A stretch of 41,602 nucleotides of DNA, taken from Prochlorococcus sp. AG-436-M02 (lineage in GTDB: Bacteria; Cyanobacteriota; Cyanobacteriia; PCC-6307; Cyanobiaceae). Position 1 is the first letter of the stretch. Each line of letters begins with the position of its first letter. Where the stretch lies: positions 1-41,602 of the forward strand of contig QCPL01000012.1 in NCBI GenBank assembly GCA_003212515.1, read 5' to 3'. Shown in pieces: positions 27,651-36,289 of the stretch. Below the pieces are notes generated by a model that was given only the letters and a program-made list of their open reading frames with translations, searched no databases and was not told where the DNA came from. The position numbers and the translations under genes were made by a program.

Positions 27651-28835
27651 CTAACAAATTAACCCTTTTATAGATTTTCTTAGCCTAATTATCAATTGGT
27701 TTACCTCTTTCTCTTTAATTATTAAAGGAGGGACTATTCTTATAACCTTAGGACCAGCACCAATAGTAAGTAAACCTTCTTCTATTGTCTTTCTAGTGAT
27801 AATTTGTGAATTTAAATGACTTCCTTCTTTAATAACTAACCCTTGCATTAAGCCAACTCCTCTTACCTCATTAAAATGATTTGGGTAATCATTTACAATT
27901 TGTCTAAGTCCCAGCCTTATTTGTTTCCCTCTGGAATTAACATTTTCCAAAAGGTTTGCATTTTCTATTTCTTTTGCAACAGTCAAGGCTGCTTTACATG
28001 CAAATGGATTCCCTCCAAAGGTACTTGCATGATCTCCAAGCTCAAATATATTAGCTGATTCTTTTACAAGGAGAGCACCAATTGCATGACCACCGCCTAA
28101 CCCTTTTGCAAGAGTAAAAGCATCCGGTTCTATCTGAAATTGTTCGTAACCCCAGAGTTTCCCGGTCCTGCCCATCCCAGATTGAACTTCATCAAAGATA
28201 AGTAAAATCTTATTTTTTGTACAAAAATCTCTAAGGAAATGAAAGAAGTCATTTTCTCCTGGGAATATCCCACCTTCGCCTTGAATAGGTTCAATTAATA
28301 CAGCAGAAATTCTGGGTAATTCCTTCTCGATTTTCTCCTGTAAATCTTGGAATGATTTTGAACTATTAAAAGAAAAAAAATCAAACCCTTCTAATAAAGG
28401 CCCAAAGTTTTTGTGATATTTTTCTTGACCAGTTGCACTCAATGCTGCAAGGGTCCTTCCGTGGAAACTTGATTTAGCAGAAAGAATAATTGGGTTCTTA
28501 ATCCCTCTTTGAATATGGCCATATTTTCTTGCTAATTTTATGGCTGCTTCATTTGCTTCTGCTCCACTATTGCAGAAAAAAACACTCTCGGCACAACTGT
28601 TCTTAATCAACCATTCAGCTAAATCTTCTTGTTCAGGGATGAAAAATAAATTTGAAACATGTTGGATCTTTCTAAGCTGTTTGTTTAAAGCGTTAGTTAA
28701 TTTTCTATGACTATGGCCAAGGCTGCAAGTTGCAATCCCTGCAATTGCGTCTAGATATTTATTGCCTTCTTTATCCCAAACCCAGCAGCCTTTACCTCTG
28801 ACTAATTCGAGAGGGAATCTCTGATATGTATTCAT
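27651..28835 (-). CDS. argD: acetylornithine aminotransferase
   Basis: This 394-residue class III PLP aminotransferase makes N-acetylornithine in arginine synthesis. Motifs are RGKGCWVWDKEGNKYLDAIA, GIATCSLGHSH, FFCNSGAEANEAAIKLARKY, LIFDEVQSGMGRTGKLW, and the PLP lysine in FTLAKGLGGGHAIGALL. The frame is open further upstream, but this part is tRNA-Leu sequence, so the true start is ATG at 28835, at the normal family N-terminus NTYQRFPLEL. Only 8 bases (CTTTTTTG) separate this ATG from the tRNA 3' end, leaving no room for a normal ribosome site outside the tRNA. Confidence 0.96.
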   Translation of the reverse strand: MNTYQRFPLELVRGKGCWVWDKEGNKYLDAIAGIATCSLGHSHRKLTNALNKQLRKIQHVSNLFFIPEQEDLAEWLIKNSCAESVFFCNSGAEANEAAIKLARKYGHIQRGIKNPIILSAKSSFHGRTLAALSATGQEKYHKNFGPLLEGFDFFSFNSSKSFQDLQEKIEKELPRISAVLIEPIQGEGGIFPGENDFFHFLRDFCTKNKILLIFDEVQSGMGRTGKLWGYEQFQIEPDAFTLAKGLGGGHAIGALLVKESANIFELGDHASTFGGNPFACKAALTVAKEIENANLLENVNSRGKQIRLGLRQIVNDYPNHFNEVRGVGLMQGLVIKEGSHLNSQIITRKTIEEGLLTIGAGPKVIRIVPPLIIKEKEVNQLIIRLRKSIKGLIC

Positions 28836-28843
28836 CAAAAAAG

Positions 28844-28925
28844 TGGGAGCGGTCGGACTTGAACCGACAAACCCGAAGGTGCCGCATTTTGAGTGCGGTG
28901 CGTCTACCAATTCCACCACGCTCCC
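28844..28925 (-). tRNA. tRNA-Leu (anticodon CAA)
   Basis: On the minus strand the acceptor arms GGGAGCG and CGCTCCC pair fully. The anticodon stem CCGCA/TGCGG encloses CTCAAAA with anticodon CAA. A long variable arm and the T arm TCGGTTCAAGTCCGA follow, as expected of a class II leucine tRNA of 82 bases. CCA is not encoded. It lies 35 bases after murA and 8 bases before argD on the same strand. Confidence 0.97.
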
Positions 28926-28960
28926 CTAATTGTGCTTTTTGTAAGAAATTAGTAATGATT

Positions 28961-30349
28961 TTAGGCTACATCGGTCTCAGAATAAATATTTTGTTTAGCT
29001 TCTAATGTTTTTGTGTTTCGGTTTGATATCTCTTGAGCTTGACTTTGGCTTCTGGAGATACATGCTCCTATTTTATTGAGCTTGAGTGAAAGGTTCTCAT
29101 AGCCTCTGTCTAGGTGCTCTAACCCTTTAATAATGCTTATCCCATCTGCAGCAAGACTGGCTAAGACCATGGCAGCACAGGAGCGTAAATCTCCTCCAGT
29201 GATTGAGGCTGAAGTCAAACTTTTGCTTCCAATTACAGAGGCAGTATTCCCCTCCAGGGATATCTTTGCTCCCATTTTCTGGAATTGGTAAATATGCTGC
29301 ATCCTGTTTTCAAAAATAGTTTCTTTAATTTTGGAGGTCCCTTCAACAGTAGTCATTAACGCCATAAAAGGGGCTTGAAGATCAGTCGGGAAACCTGGAA
29401 ATGGATGTGTTGTTATATCAACTGATTTAAGAATTTTTCTGGGAACTATTCTTAGACTTTCTCTTGAGTATTGGATTAAACAACCAGAGTTTTGTAGCTT
29501 TCGAGTTACTGCTTCTAGATGCTTTGGTATAACAGGAGAAATAGTTAATGGGGAACGTGTAATAGCAGCGGCAATAAGGAATGTTCCTGCTTCAATACGA
29601 TCTGGGATCACTTTATGTATTGAACCACCTAGATGTTGAACTCCCTCAATAGTTATTTGAGAAGTACCTGCACCTCGAACCTTGGCCCCCATATTGTTTA
29701 ACATCATTGCTAAATCCTGAATTTCAGGTTCTTGTGCAGCATTGTCAAGGATTGTTTTCCCTTGAGCAAGTGTTGCTGCCATCAAGAGAGTTTGTGTGGC
29801 ACCGACACTTTTGCAATTAAATCTAATTCGCGCACCGACTAATCTTTTTTGTTCTCCAGTCACCTTGGCTAAAACATGGTCATCTTGAATTTCAACACTT
29901 GCTCCTAAGGCTCTTAAACCTTGAATATGCTCATCTATAGGCCTTGAACCTATTTTGCAACCACCAGGCATTGGTATTCTGACTTCCCCAAGCCTTGCTA
30001 GAAGAGGCCCTATACAAACAAAACTAGCTCGAAGAGCATGAACAAGTTCATAAGGAAGATTATTTGATGAAAGCTTTAGAGGATTGGTTCTTATTATTAA
30101 GGCATCTGAATGTTTCTTAAGATCTGATCCCATAGCTTTGAGAAGCTTTGACATGACCTCAATATCTGTAAGACGAGGAACATTCCTTAAGTGCAGAATT
30201 TCATTGGTTAACAGCGAAGCAGCCATAAGAACTAAAGCAGAATTCTTAGCACCACTTACTTTTATATGACCTGAAAGTCCCTCTCCCCCTTTAACCGTTA
30301 AAAATGGCAAAAGAATTGATCCTGTTTTTAATCCTGACACGCTTTGCAT
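28961..30349 (-). CDS. murA: UDP-N-acetylglucosamine 1-carboxyvinyltransferase
   Basis: This 462-residue enzyme transfers enolpyruvate to UDP-GlcNAc, the first committed step of peptidoglycan synthesis. The conserved lysine lies in [10 protein letters not shown] (Lys35), and the PEP-binding cysteine, target of fosfomycin, is Cys131 in [34 protein letters not shown] and [16 protein letters not shown] near the end are also typical. The protein carries about 35 extra polar residues at the C-terminus beyond the core. ATG at 30349 is clear. tRNA-Leu(CAA), argD and folC follow on the same strand. Confidence 0.97.
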   Translation of the reverse strand: MQSVSGLKTGSILLPFLTVKGGEGLSGHIKVSGAKNSALVLMAASLLTNEILHLRNVPRLTDIEVMSKLLKAMGSDLKKHSDALIIRTNPLKLSSNNLPYELVHALRASFVCIGPLLARLGEVRIPMPGGCKIGSRPIDEHIQGLRALGASVEIQDDHVLAKVTGEQKRLVGARIRFNCKSVGATQTLLMAATLAQGKTILDNAAQEPEIQDLAMMLNNMGAKVRGAGTSQITIEGVQHLGGSIHKVIPDRIEAGTFLIAAAITRSPLTISPVIPKHLEAVTRKLQNSGCLIQYSRESLRIVPRKILKSVDITTHPFPGFPTDLQAPFMALMTTVEGTSKIKETIFENRMQHIYQFQKMGAKISLEGNTASVIGSKSLTSASITGGDLRSCAAMVLASLAADGISIIKGLEHLDRGYENLSLKLNKIGACISRSQSQAQEISNRNTKTLEAKQNIYSETDVA

Positions 30350-30503
30350 ACACTAAATCAAATCACCAATATCTAATGATGACAAGTACATCTGATTAGT
30401 TCTAGATAAATGAAATAGTATCCAATTGCTTCTTTCTAATTCCATTAAAGAATAATCCTTAAAAAGTTTCCTGAAGTTTTATGATTAAGTAATAACAGAT
30501 TGT

Positions 30504-30586
30504 GCGGGTGTGGCGGAATTGGTAGACGCGCATGTTTCAGATACATGTGGCTTTTTGCTGTAGGAGTTCAAATCTCCTCATCCGCA
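30504..30586 (+). tRNA. tRNA-Leu (anticodon CAG)
   Basis: The acceptor arms GCGGGTG (30504-30510) and CATCCGC (30579-30585) pair with one G-U. The anticodon stem CATGT/ACATG encloses TTCAGAT with anticodon CAG. A long variable arm and the T arm GGAGTTCAAATCTCC are present, giving 83 bases. A TATGAT at 30480-30485 is a possible -10 element. It is divergent from murA. Confidence 0.97.
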
Positions 30587-30588
30587 TT

Positions 30589-30608
30589 TTTAAATTAATT
30601 AATTTAAA
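30589..30608. repeat. 20-base perfect AT-only palindrome after tRNA-Leu
   Basis: TTTAAATTAATTAATTTAAA is its own reverse complement and starts 3 bases after the tRNA-Leu(CAG) 3' end, preceded by two more T. It contains no G or C, so a stable terminator hairpin is unlikely, though it could act with the adjacent T bases in 3' end formation or be a protein site. Confidence 0.6.
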
Positions 30609-30718
30609 GATGTTTCTCGATGAGCTATAAGTAATAACCTTAGATTGTCGGGGAGGGCCTTATTGTTGCTCTACTTTGCATTTTAGGGAGATTAAAGATC
30701 AAGACCTCAGATTTTTCT

Positions 30719-31537
30719 TTGATTTCGAGTCGTCGTAATCCTTTGGTTAGACGTTTAAAAGCACTCTCAAGCTCAAGAGGACGGAATCAGTCTTCTATGC
30801 TTCTTCTTGAAGGAACGCATTTGCTATCCGAAGCCTTGAAGACTTGTCGGATGCCTGCTGAGATTGTCGTGACTCCACAATGGTTGGAAGAAAATAAAGA
30901 AATTTTTCAGGAAATTTCAAAAAAAGTTCAAATTCATTTAGTTACCAAATCAGTTTTAAAGGCCTCTGTTACAACAGTTTCTCCTGATGGAGTAGCGTCT
31001 CTTTTCCCTTTTTCTGCGCTTCCTAAAAATAATAATGAAGCGACTTTTATTTTGGCTCTTGATCGCTTACAAGATCCAGGCAATTTAGGGACTTTATTTC
31101 GTACTGCCTTAGCCGCTGATGTTGAATTAATTTGGCTTGCATTAGGAGCTGATCCTTTAGGTCAAAAAGTCTTGAGAGCATCTGCTGGAGCTTTTATGCA
31201 CCTTCCATTTGAGCGTTTAGGTTCAGATGAAGATGATGCGATCGAAGCACTCTCCTGTAAATTGAAAGATGCAAAACTTAGGGGCTTTCAAGTGTTAGGA
31301 GCTTATGCACCTAACACAATTATTAAGACAGGGCTCTCTCCCTATTGGGAGATAGATTGGCTAAAACCAACAGTATTGGTTTTAGGCAATGAAGGAGCTG
31401 GAGTTCATCCAAAGATTCAGTCTTGTTGTACTAATGCAGTAACTTTGCCTCATAATAAAATTGTTGAGTCACTAAATGTTGCATCGGCTGCCGTTCCTCT
31501 ACTGTTGGAAAGGCTACGAGCCAGAATGACCTCTTAG
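30719..31537 (+). CDS. TrmH/SpoU-family RNA 2'-O-methyltransferase
   Basis: This 272-residue SPOUT methyltransferase has the three family motifs: LDRLQDPGNLGTLFRTA, VLVLGNEGAGVHPKI and SLNVASAAVPLLLERLR, which form the knotted SAM site. An N-terminal substrate-binding domain (NPLVRRLKALSSSRGRNQSS, then LLLEGTHLLSEAL) resembles RlmB/TsnR-like rRNA methyltransferases. The target is probably 23S rRNA, but tRNA is possible. The only usual start is TTG at 30719; the frame is open upstream without ATG or GTG. lpd follows 15 bases later on the same strand. Confidence 0.92.
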   Translation: MISSRRNPLVRRLKALSSSRGRNQSSMLLLEGTHLLSEALKTCRMPAEIVVTPQWLEENKEIFQEISKKVQIHLVTKSVLKASVTTVSPDGVASLFPFSALPKNNNEATFILALDRLQDPGNLGTLFRTALAADVELIWLALGADPLGQKVLRASAGAFMHLPFERLGSDEDDAIEALSCKLKDAKLRGFQVLGAYAPNTIIKTGLSPYWEIDWLKPTVLVLGNEGAGVHPKIQSCCTNAVTLPHNKIVESLNVASAAVPLLLERLRARMTS

Positions 31538-31552
31538 TATCAAACAAGAAAG

Positions 31553-32998
31553 GTGAGCCAAACAAATTTTGATTTTGATTTAATTGTCATTGGGGCCGGC
31601 TATGGTGGCTTTGATGCTGCTAAGCATGCTGCTGAACATGGCATGAAAGTCGGGATTATTGAATCTCGTGAGATGGGAGGTACATGTGTTAATAGAGGTT
31701 GTGTACCTTCAAAGGCATTGTTGGCTGCCAGTGGGAAGGTCCGAGAACTTGCAGATGTTGATCATTTATCTAATTTTGGTATTCACGCAGCGCCTGTACG
31801 CTTTGAACGACGAAAGATTGCTGAGCATGCAAATAATTTAGTCTCTAACGTTAGGAATGGTTTAACAAAAACATTAGAGAGAGCTGGGGTTACTATTTTG
31901 CGAGGTCAGGGGCGTTTAGAAGGACACCAGAAAGTTGGATTAAGAGAAAGTAATGGCGTTGATCGTGTTTTTTCAGCACAGGACGTTGTTTTGGCAACTG
32001 GTTCAGATCCATTTGTCCCTCCAGGCATAGAAGTGGATGGACGGACGGTCTTTACAAGTGATGAGGCAGTGAATTTAGAATGGCTACCAAGATGGCTTGC
32101 GATTATTGGCAGTGGATATATCGGATTGGAATTCGCAGATGTTTATACAGCTTTGGGATGTGAAGTGACCATGATTGAGGCCTTGGAGAGAGTTATGCCT
32201 ACCTTTGACCCTGACATAACAAAGATTGCTTCTCGCAATTTGATTACAGGCAGAGATATAGATGCAAAGTCGGGTGTCCTCGCTAGTAAAGTTTCTCCAG
32301 GTTGCCCTGTGAAGATAGAACTTGCTGATGTCAAGACACGAAAGTTAGTTGAAGAATTGGAGGTAGATGCAGTTCTTGTTGCTACAGGTAGGGTCCCAAG
32401 TAGTAAAAATCTAAACCTTGATTCTGTTTCTGTTGAAACTCAAAAAGGGTTTATTCCTATTGATGACTCAATGCGAGTTCTTGTTAATGGCGAACCATTG
32501 CCTCATCTTTTCGCTGTAGGAGATGTGACTGGAAAGTTGATGTTGGCGCATACTGCGGCAGCACAGGGTACTGTCGCAGTTGAGAATATCCTTGGGAATA
32601 TTAGAACTATTGATTATAAAAGTATCCCTGCGGCAACTTTTACTCACCCAGAAATTAGTTCAGTGGGCTTCTCTGAAAAAGAAGCAAAAGAATTTTCTGT
32701 TCAGGAAGGTTTTGAGTTGGGAATTGTTAGAAGTTATTTTAAGGCAAATTCAAAAGCTTTGGCCGAGTTGGAGAGCGATGGGTTGATGAAATTATTGTTT
32801 AGAAAAGATACCGGTGAGATTTTAGGAGCTCATATATACGGCTTGCATGCTGCTGACTTAATACAAGAGGTAGCTAATGCATTAGCAAGGAAACAACGTG
32901 TAAGCGACTTGTCACAAGAAGTGCATACGCATCCTACTTTGAGTGAAGTTGTTGAAGTTGCCTACAAATTAGCAGCTAATCAATTGAAACGCTCTTAA
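31553..32998 (+). CDS. lpd: dihydrolipoamide dehydrogenase (E3)
   Basis: This 481-residue flavoprotein reoxidises dihydrolipoyl groups of pyruvate dehydrogenase and the glycine cleavage system, passing electrons to NAD. The FAD motif [20 protein letters not shown] opens the protein, the redox disulfide lies in [16 protein letters not shown], the NAD motif is [13 protein letters not shown], and the C-terminal dimer domain ends [15 protein letters not shown], which contains the catalytic His-Glu pair. The start is GTG at 31553 with AGAAAGG just upstream. trpC follows after about 20 bases. Confidence 0.97.
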   Translation: MSQTNFDFDLIVIGAGYGGFDAAKHAAEHGMKVGIIESREMGGTCVNRGCVPSKALLAASGKVRELADVDHLSNFGIHAAPVRFERRKIAEHANNLVSNVRNGLTKTLERAGVTILRGQGRLEGHQKVGLRESNGVDRVFSAQDVVLATGSDPFVPPGIEVDGRTVFTSDEAVNLEWLPRWLAIIGSGYIGLEFADVYTALGCEVTMIEALERVMPTFDPDITKIASRNLITGRDIDAKSGVLASKVSPGCPVKIELADVKTRKLVEELEVDAVLVATGRVPSSKNLNLDSVSVETQKGFIPIDDSMRVLVNGEPLPHLFAVGDVTGKLMLAHTAAAQGTVAVENILGNIRTIDYKSIPAATFTHPEISSVGFSEKEAKEFSVQEGFELGIVRSYFKANSKALAELESDGLMKLLFRKDTGEILGAHIYGLHAADLIQEVANALARKQRVSDLSQEVHTHPTLSEVVEVAYKLAANQLKRS

Positions 32999-33020
32999 AC
33001 ATTTTTACTTGATTCCTCAA

Positions 33021-33902
33021 ATGGAGATCCGAAGACGTCCACCAAACCCTAAAGTTCAGGTAGAAAACCTAGAATATGCAATACCACATAAAGATTCTGA
33101 ACCACAGAATATTCTTGAAAAGATAGTTTGGGAGAAAGATCGTGAAGTAAATCTTGCTAGAGAACGTGTATCGTTGCAAAAGCTAATTAAAAAGATCGAA
33201 AAGTTAAATCAACCTAAGAATTTCTTGGATGCTTTAAAAAACTCTCACTACTGTCCGGCTGTGATTGCGGAGATCAAAAAGGCAAGCCCTAGCAGAGGTG
33301 TAATTAGAGAGGATTTTGATCCAGTTCAAATAGCGCTTGCTTATGAAGAAGGGGGCGCAACATGTGTTTCAGTATTAACTGATAAGACTTTTTTTCAAGG
33401 AGGGTTTGATGTCCTTCTTGAAGTTAGACAAACAATTGATATCCCCTTGCTGTGTAAGGATTTTATTATTCATCCGTATCAGATCTACCAAGCAAGAGTC
33501 GCAGGTGCTGATGCTGTTTTGTTAATAGCAGCAATACTTTCTGATCAGGATCTGATCTATCTGAAAAAAATAGCATCTGCCCTTTCTCTGTCTGTATTGG
33601 TTGAAGTCCATAATTTGGAAGAATTGCAAAGGATTCTTGCCATTGGCGAATTTCCGCTAATAGGTATTAATAATCGAGACCTAAAAACATTTGAAATCGA
33701 TATAGCTACTACTGAAAAGTTATCTAAAGCATGCTCTATTCAACTCAAAGAGCAGAATGTTTTGTTAGTGAGTGAGTCTGGGCTATTTAATCGAGAAGAT
33801 TTAGACAAGGTTGTTTCATTTGGTGCTCAAGCCGTATTAGTTGGAGAGTCGTTAATGAGTCAAAAAAATGTATCGCAAGCTTTGAAGGCAATTATTGGAT
33901 AG
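33021..33902 (+). CDS. trpC: indole-3-glycerol phosphate synthase
   Basis: This 293-residue TIM-barrel enzyme closes the indole ring in tryptophan synthesis. Motifs are [20 protein letters not shown] near the N-terminus, [20 protein letters not shown] with catalytic Lys residues, [49 protein letters not shown] and [13 protein letters not shown] polar N-terminal extension of about 30 residues is present, as seen in cyanobacterial forms. I chose ATG at 33021; TTG at 33009 is in frame. It stands alone, without other trp genes nearby. Confidence 0.96.
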   Translation: MEIRRRPPNPKVQVENLEYAIPHKDSEPQNILEKIVWEKDREVNLARERVSLQKLIKKIEKLNQPKNFLDALKNSHYCPAVIAEIKKASPSRGVIREDFDPVQIALAYEEGGATCVSVLTDKTFFQGGFDVLLEVRQTIDIPLLCKDFIIHPYQIYQARVAGADAVLLIAAILSDQDLIYLKKIASALSLSVLVEVHNLEELQRILAIGEFPLIGINNRDLKTFEIDIATTEKLSKACSIQLKEQNVLLVSESGLFNREDLDKVVSFGAQAVLVGESLMSQKNVSQALKAIIG

Positions 33903-33933
33903 ACCAGAATGAATAGCTTCTTATCAAATATCT

Positions 33934-33952
33934 TTTTTCTTTATAAGAAAAA
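33934..33952. repeat. short AT-rich inverted repeat between trpC and sodT
   Basis: TTTTTCTT (33934-33941) and AAGAAAAA (33945-33952) pair perfectly across a 3-base TAT loop, 31 bases after the trpC stop. It could be a weak terminator for trpC or a structure upstream of the Ni transporter. The low G+C makes function uncertain. Confidence 0.35.
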
Positions 33953-34002
33953 TAGAGAAATAGACTGCTTATTAGGCAGACTTAAAAAAGTTTATTAAAG
34001 AA

Positions 34003-34671
34003 ATGCTTTTTAGCATCTTAACTGGATTTGTTGCTGGAGCTGTTCACGTTGTCAGTGGGGCTGATCACTTGGTAGCCATGGCACCAACAGCCTTTCGAAA
34101 ACCAAGATTGGCTCTTAAAAGTGGTTTAGCATGGGGAGTGGGTCACTCTGCAGGTGTTCTCCTTTTATCTTTCGCTGCAATTTTGGTTAAAGATTTTGTG
34201 CAAATAGAAAGGATGTCTGGTTTTGCTGAGCTTTGTGTAGGGATTTTCCTTTTAGTTGTAGGCACTCTAACGATTAAGACTTCTTTTGGATTACGTATAC
34301 ATACACATACTCATAATCATGAGAATGGTTCAATTCATCAACATTTTCATTTGCATTTAAGAGGAAATAAAAAACATAGTAGGCATTCTCATGCGTCAAC
34401 AAGTTTGGGATTGCTTCATGGGATTGCAGGAGCTAGTCATTTGGTTGCAGTAATACCTGCTTTAGCATTACCTCCTCTTGGCGCTTCTTTTTATTTGCTG
34501 TTTTATCTTTTAGGGTCTGTCATTGCGATGGTAGGAGTCATTTTTATAATTTCTTTAGCAACACTGCGAGTTGGGAAAAAAGCGATTCCACTTCTTTTTG
34601 GTTTTACAGGAGCTTTATCAGTTCTTACAGGTTTTTTCTGGATTCAAAAAACATATGCGTATATTTTTTGA
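34003..34671 (+). CDS. sodT: putative nickel transporter of the Ni-SOD cassette (SodT, UreH/NicO-like)
   Basis: This 222-residue membrane protein has about six hydrophobic segments. The first contains AVHVVSGADHLVAM, the H-x-x-x-x-x-D-H type motif of nickel and cobalt permeases, and a repeat-like HGIAGASHLVAVIP occurs in the second half. Between them is a loop with eleven histidines (THTHNHENGSIHQHFHLHLR region, residues about 99-131), suited to binding nickel. It is related to UreH/HupE/NicO-type proteins. It faces sodX and sodN with 7 bases between stops, and nickel supply for SodN is the natural role, although urease in the same cell could also use it. Confidence 0.85.
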   Translation: MLFSILTGFVAGAVHVVSGADHLVAMAPTAFRKPRLALKSGLAWGVGHSAGVLLLSFAAILVKDFVQIERMSGFAELCVGIFLLVVGTLTIKTSFGLRIHTHTHNHENGSIHQHFHLHLRGNKKHSRHSHASTSLGLLHGIAGASHLVAVIPALALPPLGASFYLLFYLLGSVIAMVGVIFIISLATLRVGKKAIPLLFGFTGALSVLTGFFWIQKTYAYIF

Positions 34672-34678
34672 ATTGCGC

Positions 34679-35050
34679 TTATGAAGGAAATATGGTCTCT
34701 ACAATTCCTTTTATTTTATTTTTTTGAATTTCACCAAATTGACGACTATCGATACTTTTTGACTCATTATCGCCAATAACTTCTACAGCTAGAGCTGAAA
34801 TCTTTGAAATCCTTTTTATAAGTAATGTCTTTTTTCTTAAAGGATGCTCAACTACTACTACTAAACCTTCTGAAAGGGAATGTTTTTTCTCCTTGAAAGG
34901 TTTGTAGATTATTAAATCACCTTCTTTTAATGTCGGATTCATTGAATCCCCAGAAACACGACAGTGTCGCCTGTAACCAATTAATAAATATATGAAGGAG
35001 CTTAATATGCTCTTGTAAGAAAGATGATCCCTTAGCTTGCTGTTGTCCAA
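34679..35050 (-). CDS. sodX: nickel-type SOD maturation protease (SodX)
   Basis: This 123-residue protein is an S26 signal-peptidase-like Ser/Lys protease. The nucleophile is Ser36 in RVSGDSMNPTLKEGD, and the general base is probably Lys79 in LLIKRISK. A short hydrophobic stretch (ILSSFIYLLIGY) precedes it. In picocyanobacteria SodX removes the SodN leader so that the new N-terminal His can bind nickel. The start is TTG at 35050, overlapping sodN by 19 bases; there is no upstream ATG. The overlap implies coupled translation after sodN. Confidence 0.93.
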   Translation of the reverse strand: MDNSKLRDHLSYKSILSSFIYLLIGYRRHCRVSGDSMNPTLKEGDLIIYKPFKEKKHSLSEGLVVVVEHPLRKKTLLIKRISKISALAVEVIGDNESKSIDSRQFGEIQKNKIKGIVETIFPS

Positions 35051-35505
35051 GAATCTGAACGACCTTTAGATGTCCAGAACATGTTATGAATTTTTTCTAC
35101 AGCAGCCATTAACTCCTCAGCCTTCCCCTGATCAATATTGACTTTACATGCACTACAAAGTTTGGCCGCTTTCCAGAAAGTGTCATGCAAATCAGGGTAA
35201 GCAGCCAAATGCTCTGGCTTGAAATAATCGGTCCAAAGAATTAAGAGTTCTTTTTTCGTTTCTTGTGCTTGTTCTTCTTTTATTGCAACAAATCTGGAGA
35301 ATGTATTGTTATAAGTTGCCCAAGTAGTTGCATCATTACCTTCAGGAGGGACTAATGCAATGAGCTTTTTAGTCATAGAAAGTACTGCCTCAGCCGTAAC
35401 ACGTGCTGATGCAGGATCATATACACCACAAGGCCCATCACAATGAGCAAGCACTTTCTTGGCGGGAAGCCTTTTGAAAATTGATGAGATTGCCGAACGA
35501 AGCAT
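35032..35505 (-). CDS. sodN: nickel superoxide dismutase (SodN)
   Basis: This 157-residue precursor has a 20-residue leader (MLRSAISSIFKRLPAKKVLA) followed by HCDGPCGVYDPASAR, the nickel hook. After cleavage, His1, Cys2 and Cys6 with backbone atoms hold the metal that dismutates superoxide. The four-helix part follows and is of normal length. Ni-SOD replaces Fe-SOD in open-ocean picocyanobacteria, saving iron and tying them to nickel. The leader lacks a clear export signal. ATG at 35505 is clear. sodX overlaps the 3' end, and the putative Ni transporter lies convergent beyond it. Confidence 0.97.
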   Translation of the reverse strand: MLRSAISSIFKRLPAKKVLAHCDGPCGVYDPASARVTAEAVLSMTKKLIALVPPEGNDATTWATYNNTFSRFVAIKEEQAQETKKELLILWTDYFKPEHLAAYPDLHDTFWKAAKLCSACKVNIDQGKAEELMAAVEKIHNMFWTSKGRSDSWTTAS

Positions 35506-35587
35506 TTGGCATTAATTAAAACCTACTTATACATTACTTGGCTATGAGAATTAATGAGAGTTTTTTATAGTTTTGGTAGAAAGATTT

Positions 35588-36181
35588 CTACTGAACACTT
35601 AATAATTCCACTTCAAAAATCAAAGTTGCATTTGGCGGTATAACTCCACCTGCACCTCTCTCTCCATACCCTAAGGAAGGAGGAATAATTAGCTCTCTCT
35701 TCCCACCAACTTTCATCCCTTCAACTCCTTCATCCCATCCTTTGATTACTCTTCCATCTCCTAGTGGGAATGAAAAGGGAGCTCTGCCATAGCTACTATC
35801 AAATTCTTTACCGTTTTCGAGAGTTCCTTTGTAGTTGACTGAGACATTTTTTCCTTTAAGAGCTGTTTCTCCGTTCCCAATTGCCAGCTCTGTAATCCTG
35901 AGGCCTGTTGATGTTGTTTCTGTCTTCAAAGAACCTCCAAGAGGGCTTGTATTTGATGAAGAATCTTTTGCCATAATGAAAAGAGAAGGGTTTGTTTCAC
36001 TTGGATCCAATTCCATTGGATTGTTGATAGCTGCTTGCGGCACTGAATTTTGTATTTCAGAATTTAAGGCTGTAGATACATTACTTTCAGCAGAAACAAC
36101 CGTTGGGGAAATTACTTGACTGGCAATTGCCACAATTATGCAGGCAAGGAAGACCGAAAAACTAATGAAGATTTCTTTCAC
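35588..36181 (-). CDS. exported FKBP-type peptidyl-prolyl isomerase
   Basis: This 197-residue protein has an N-terminal signal peptide (IFISFSVFLACIIVAIA, with likely cleavage at VSA-ES), a polar linker of about 55 residues and a C-terminal FKBP domain (residues about 90-197). The domain has VSVNYKGTLENGKEFDSS, FSFPLGDGRVIKGWDEGVEG and IPPSLGYGERGAGGVIPPNA, the residues that form the active pocket. It probably catalyses proline isomerisation in the periplasm or thylakoid lumen. The start is GTG at 36181; the next Met is inside the domain. lnt is divergent. Confidence 0.94.
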   Translation of the reverse strand: MKEIFISFSVFLACIIVAIASQVISPTVVSAESNVSTALNSEIQNSVPQAAINNPMELDPSETNPSLFIMAKDSSSNTSPLGGSLKTETTSTGLRITELAIGNGETALKGKNVSVNYKGTLENGKEFDSSYGRAPFSFPLGDGRVIKGWDEGVEGMKVGGKRELIIPPSLGYGERGAGGVIPPNATLIFEVELLSVQ

Positions 36182-36289
36182 GGAAATTTCTAATTCATAT
36201 AGATTGATTCTTGCAGAAGAATTGTCATTAAGCTTTTTTATTTTCGGAAAGAATAAAAATCAAATATTTTTTAAGGATCATCTTAAAAG

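Noticed and set aside
28836..28919. An upstream extension of argD that would add 28 residues
   Set aside because: This stretch is the tRNA-Leu(CAA) gene on the same strand; the family N-terminus begins at ATG 28835.
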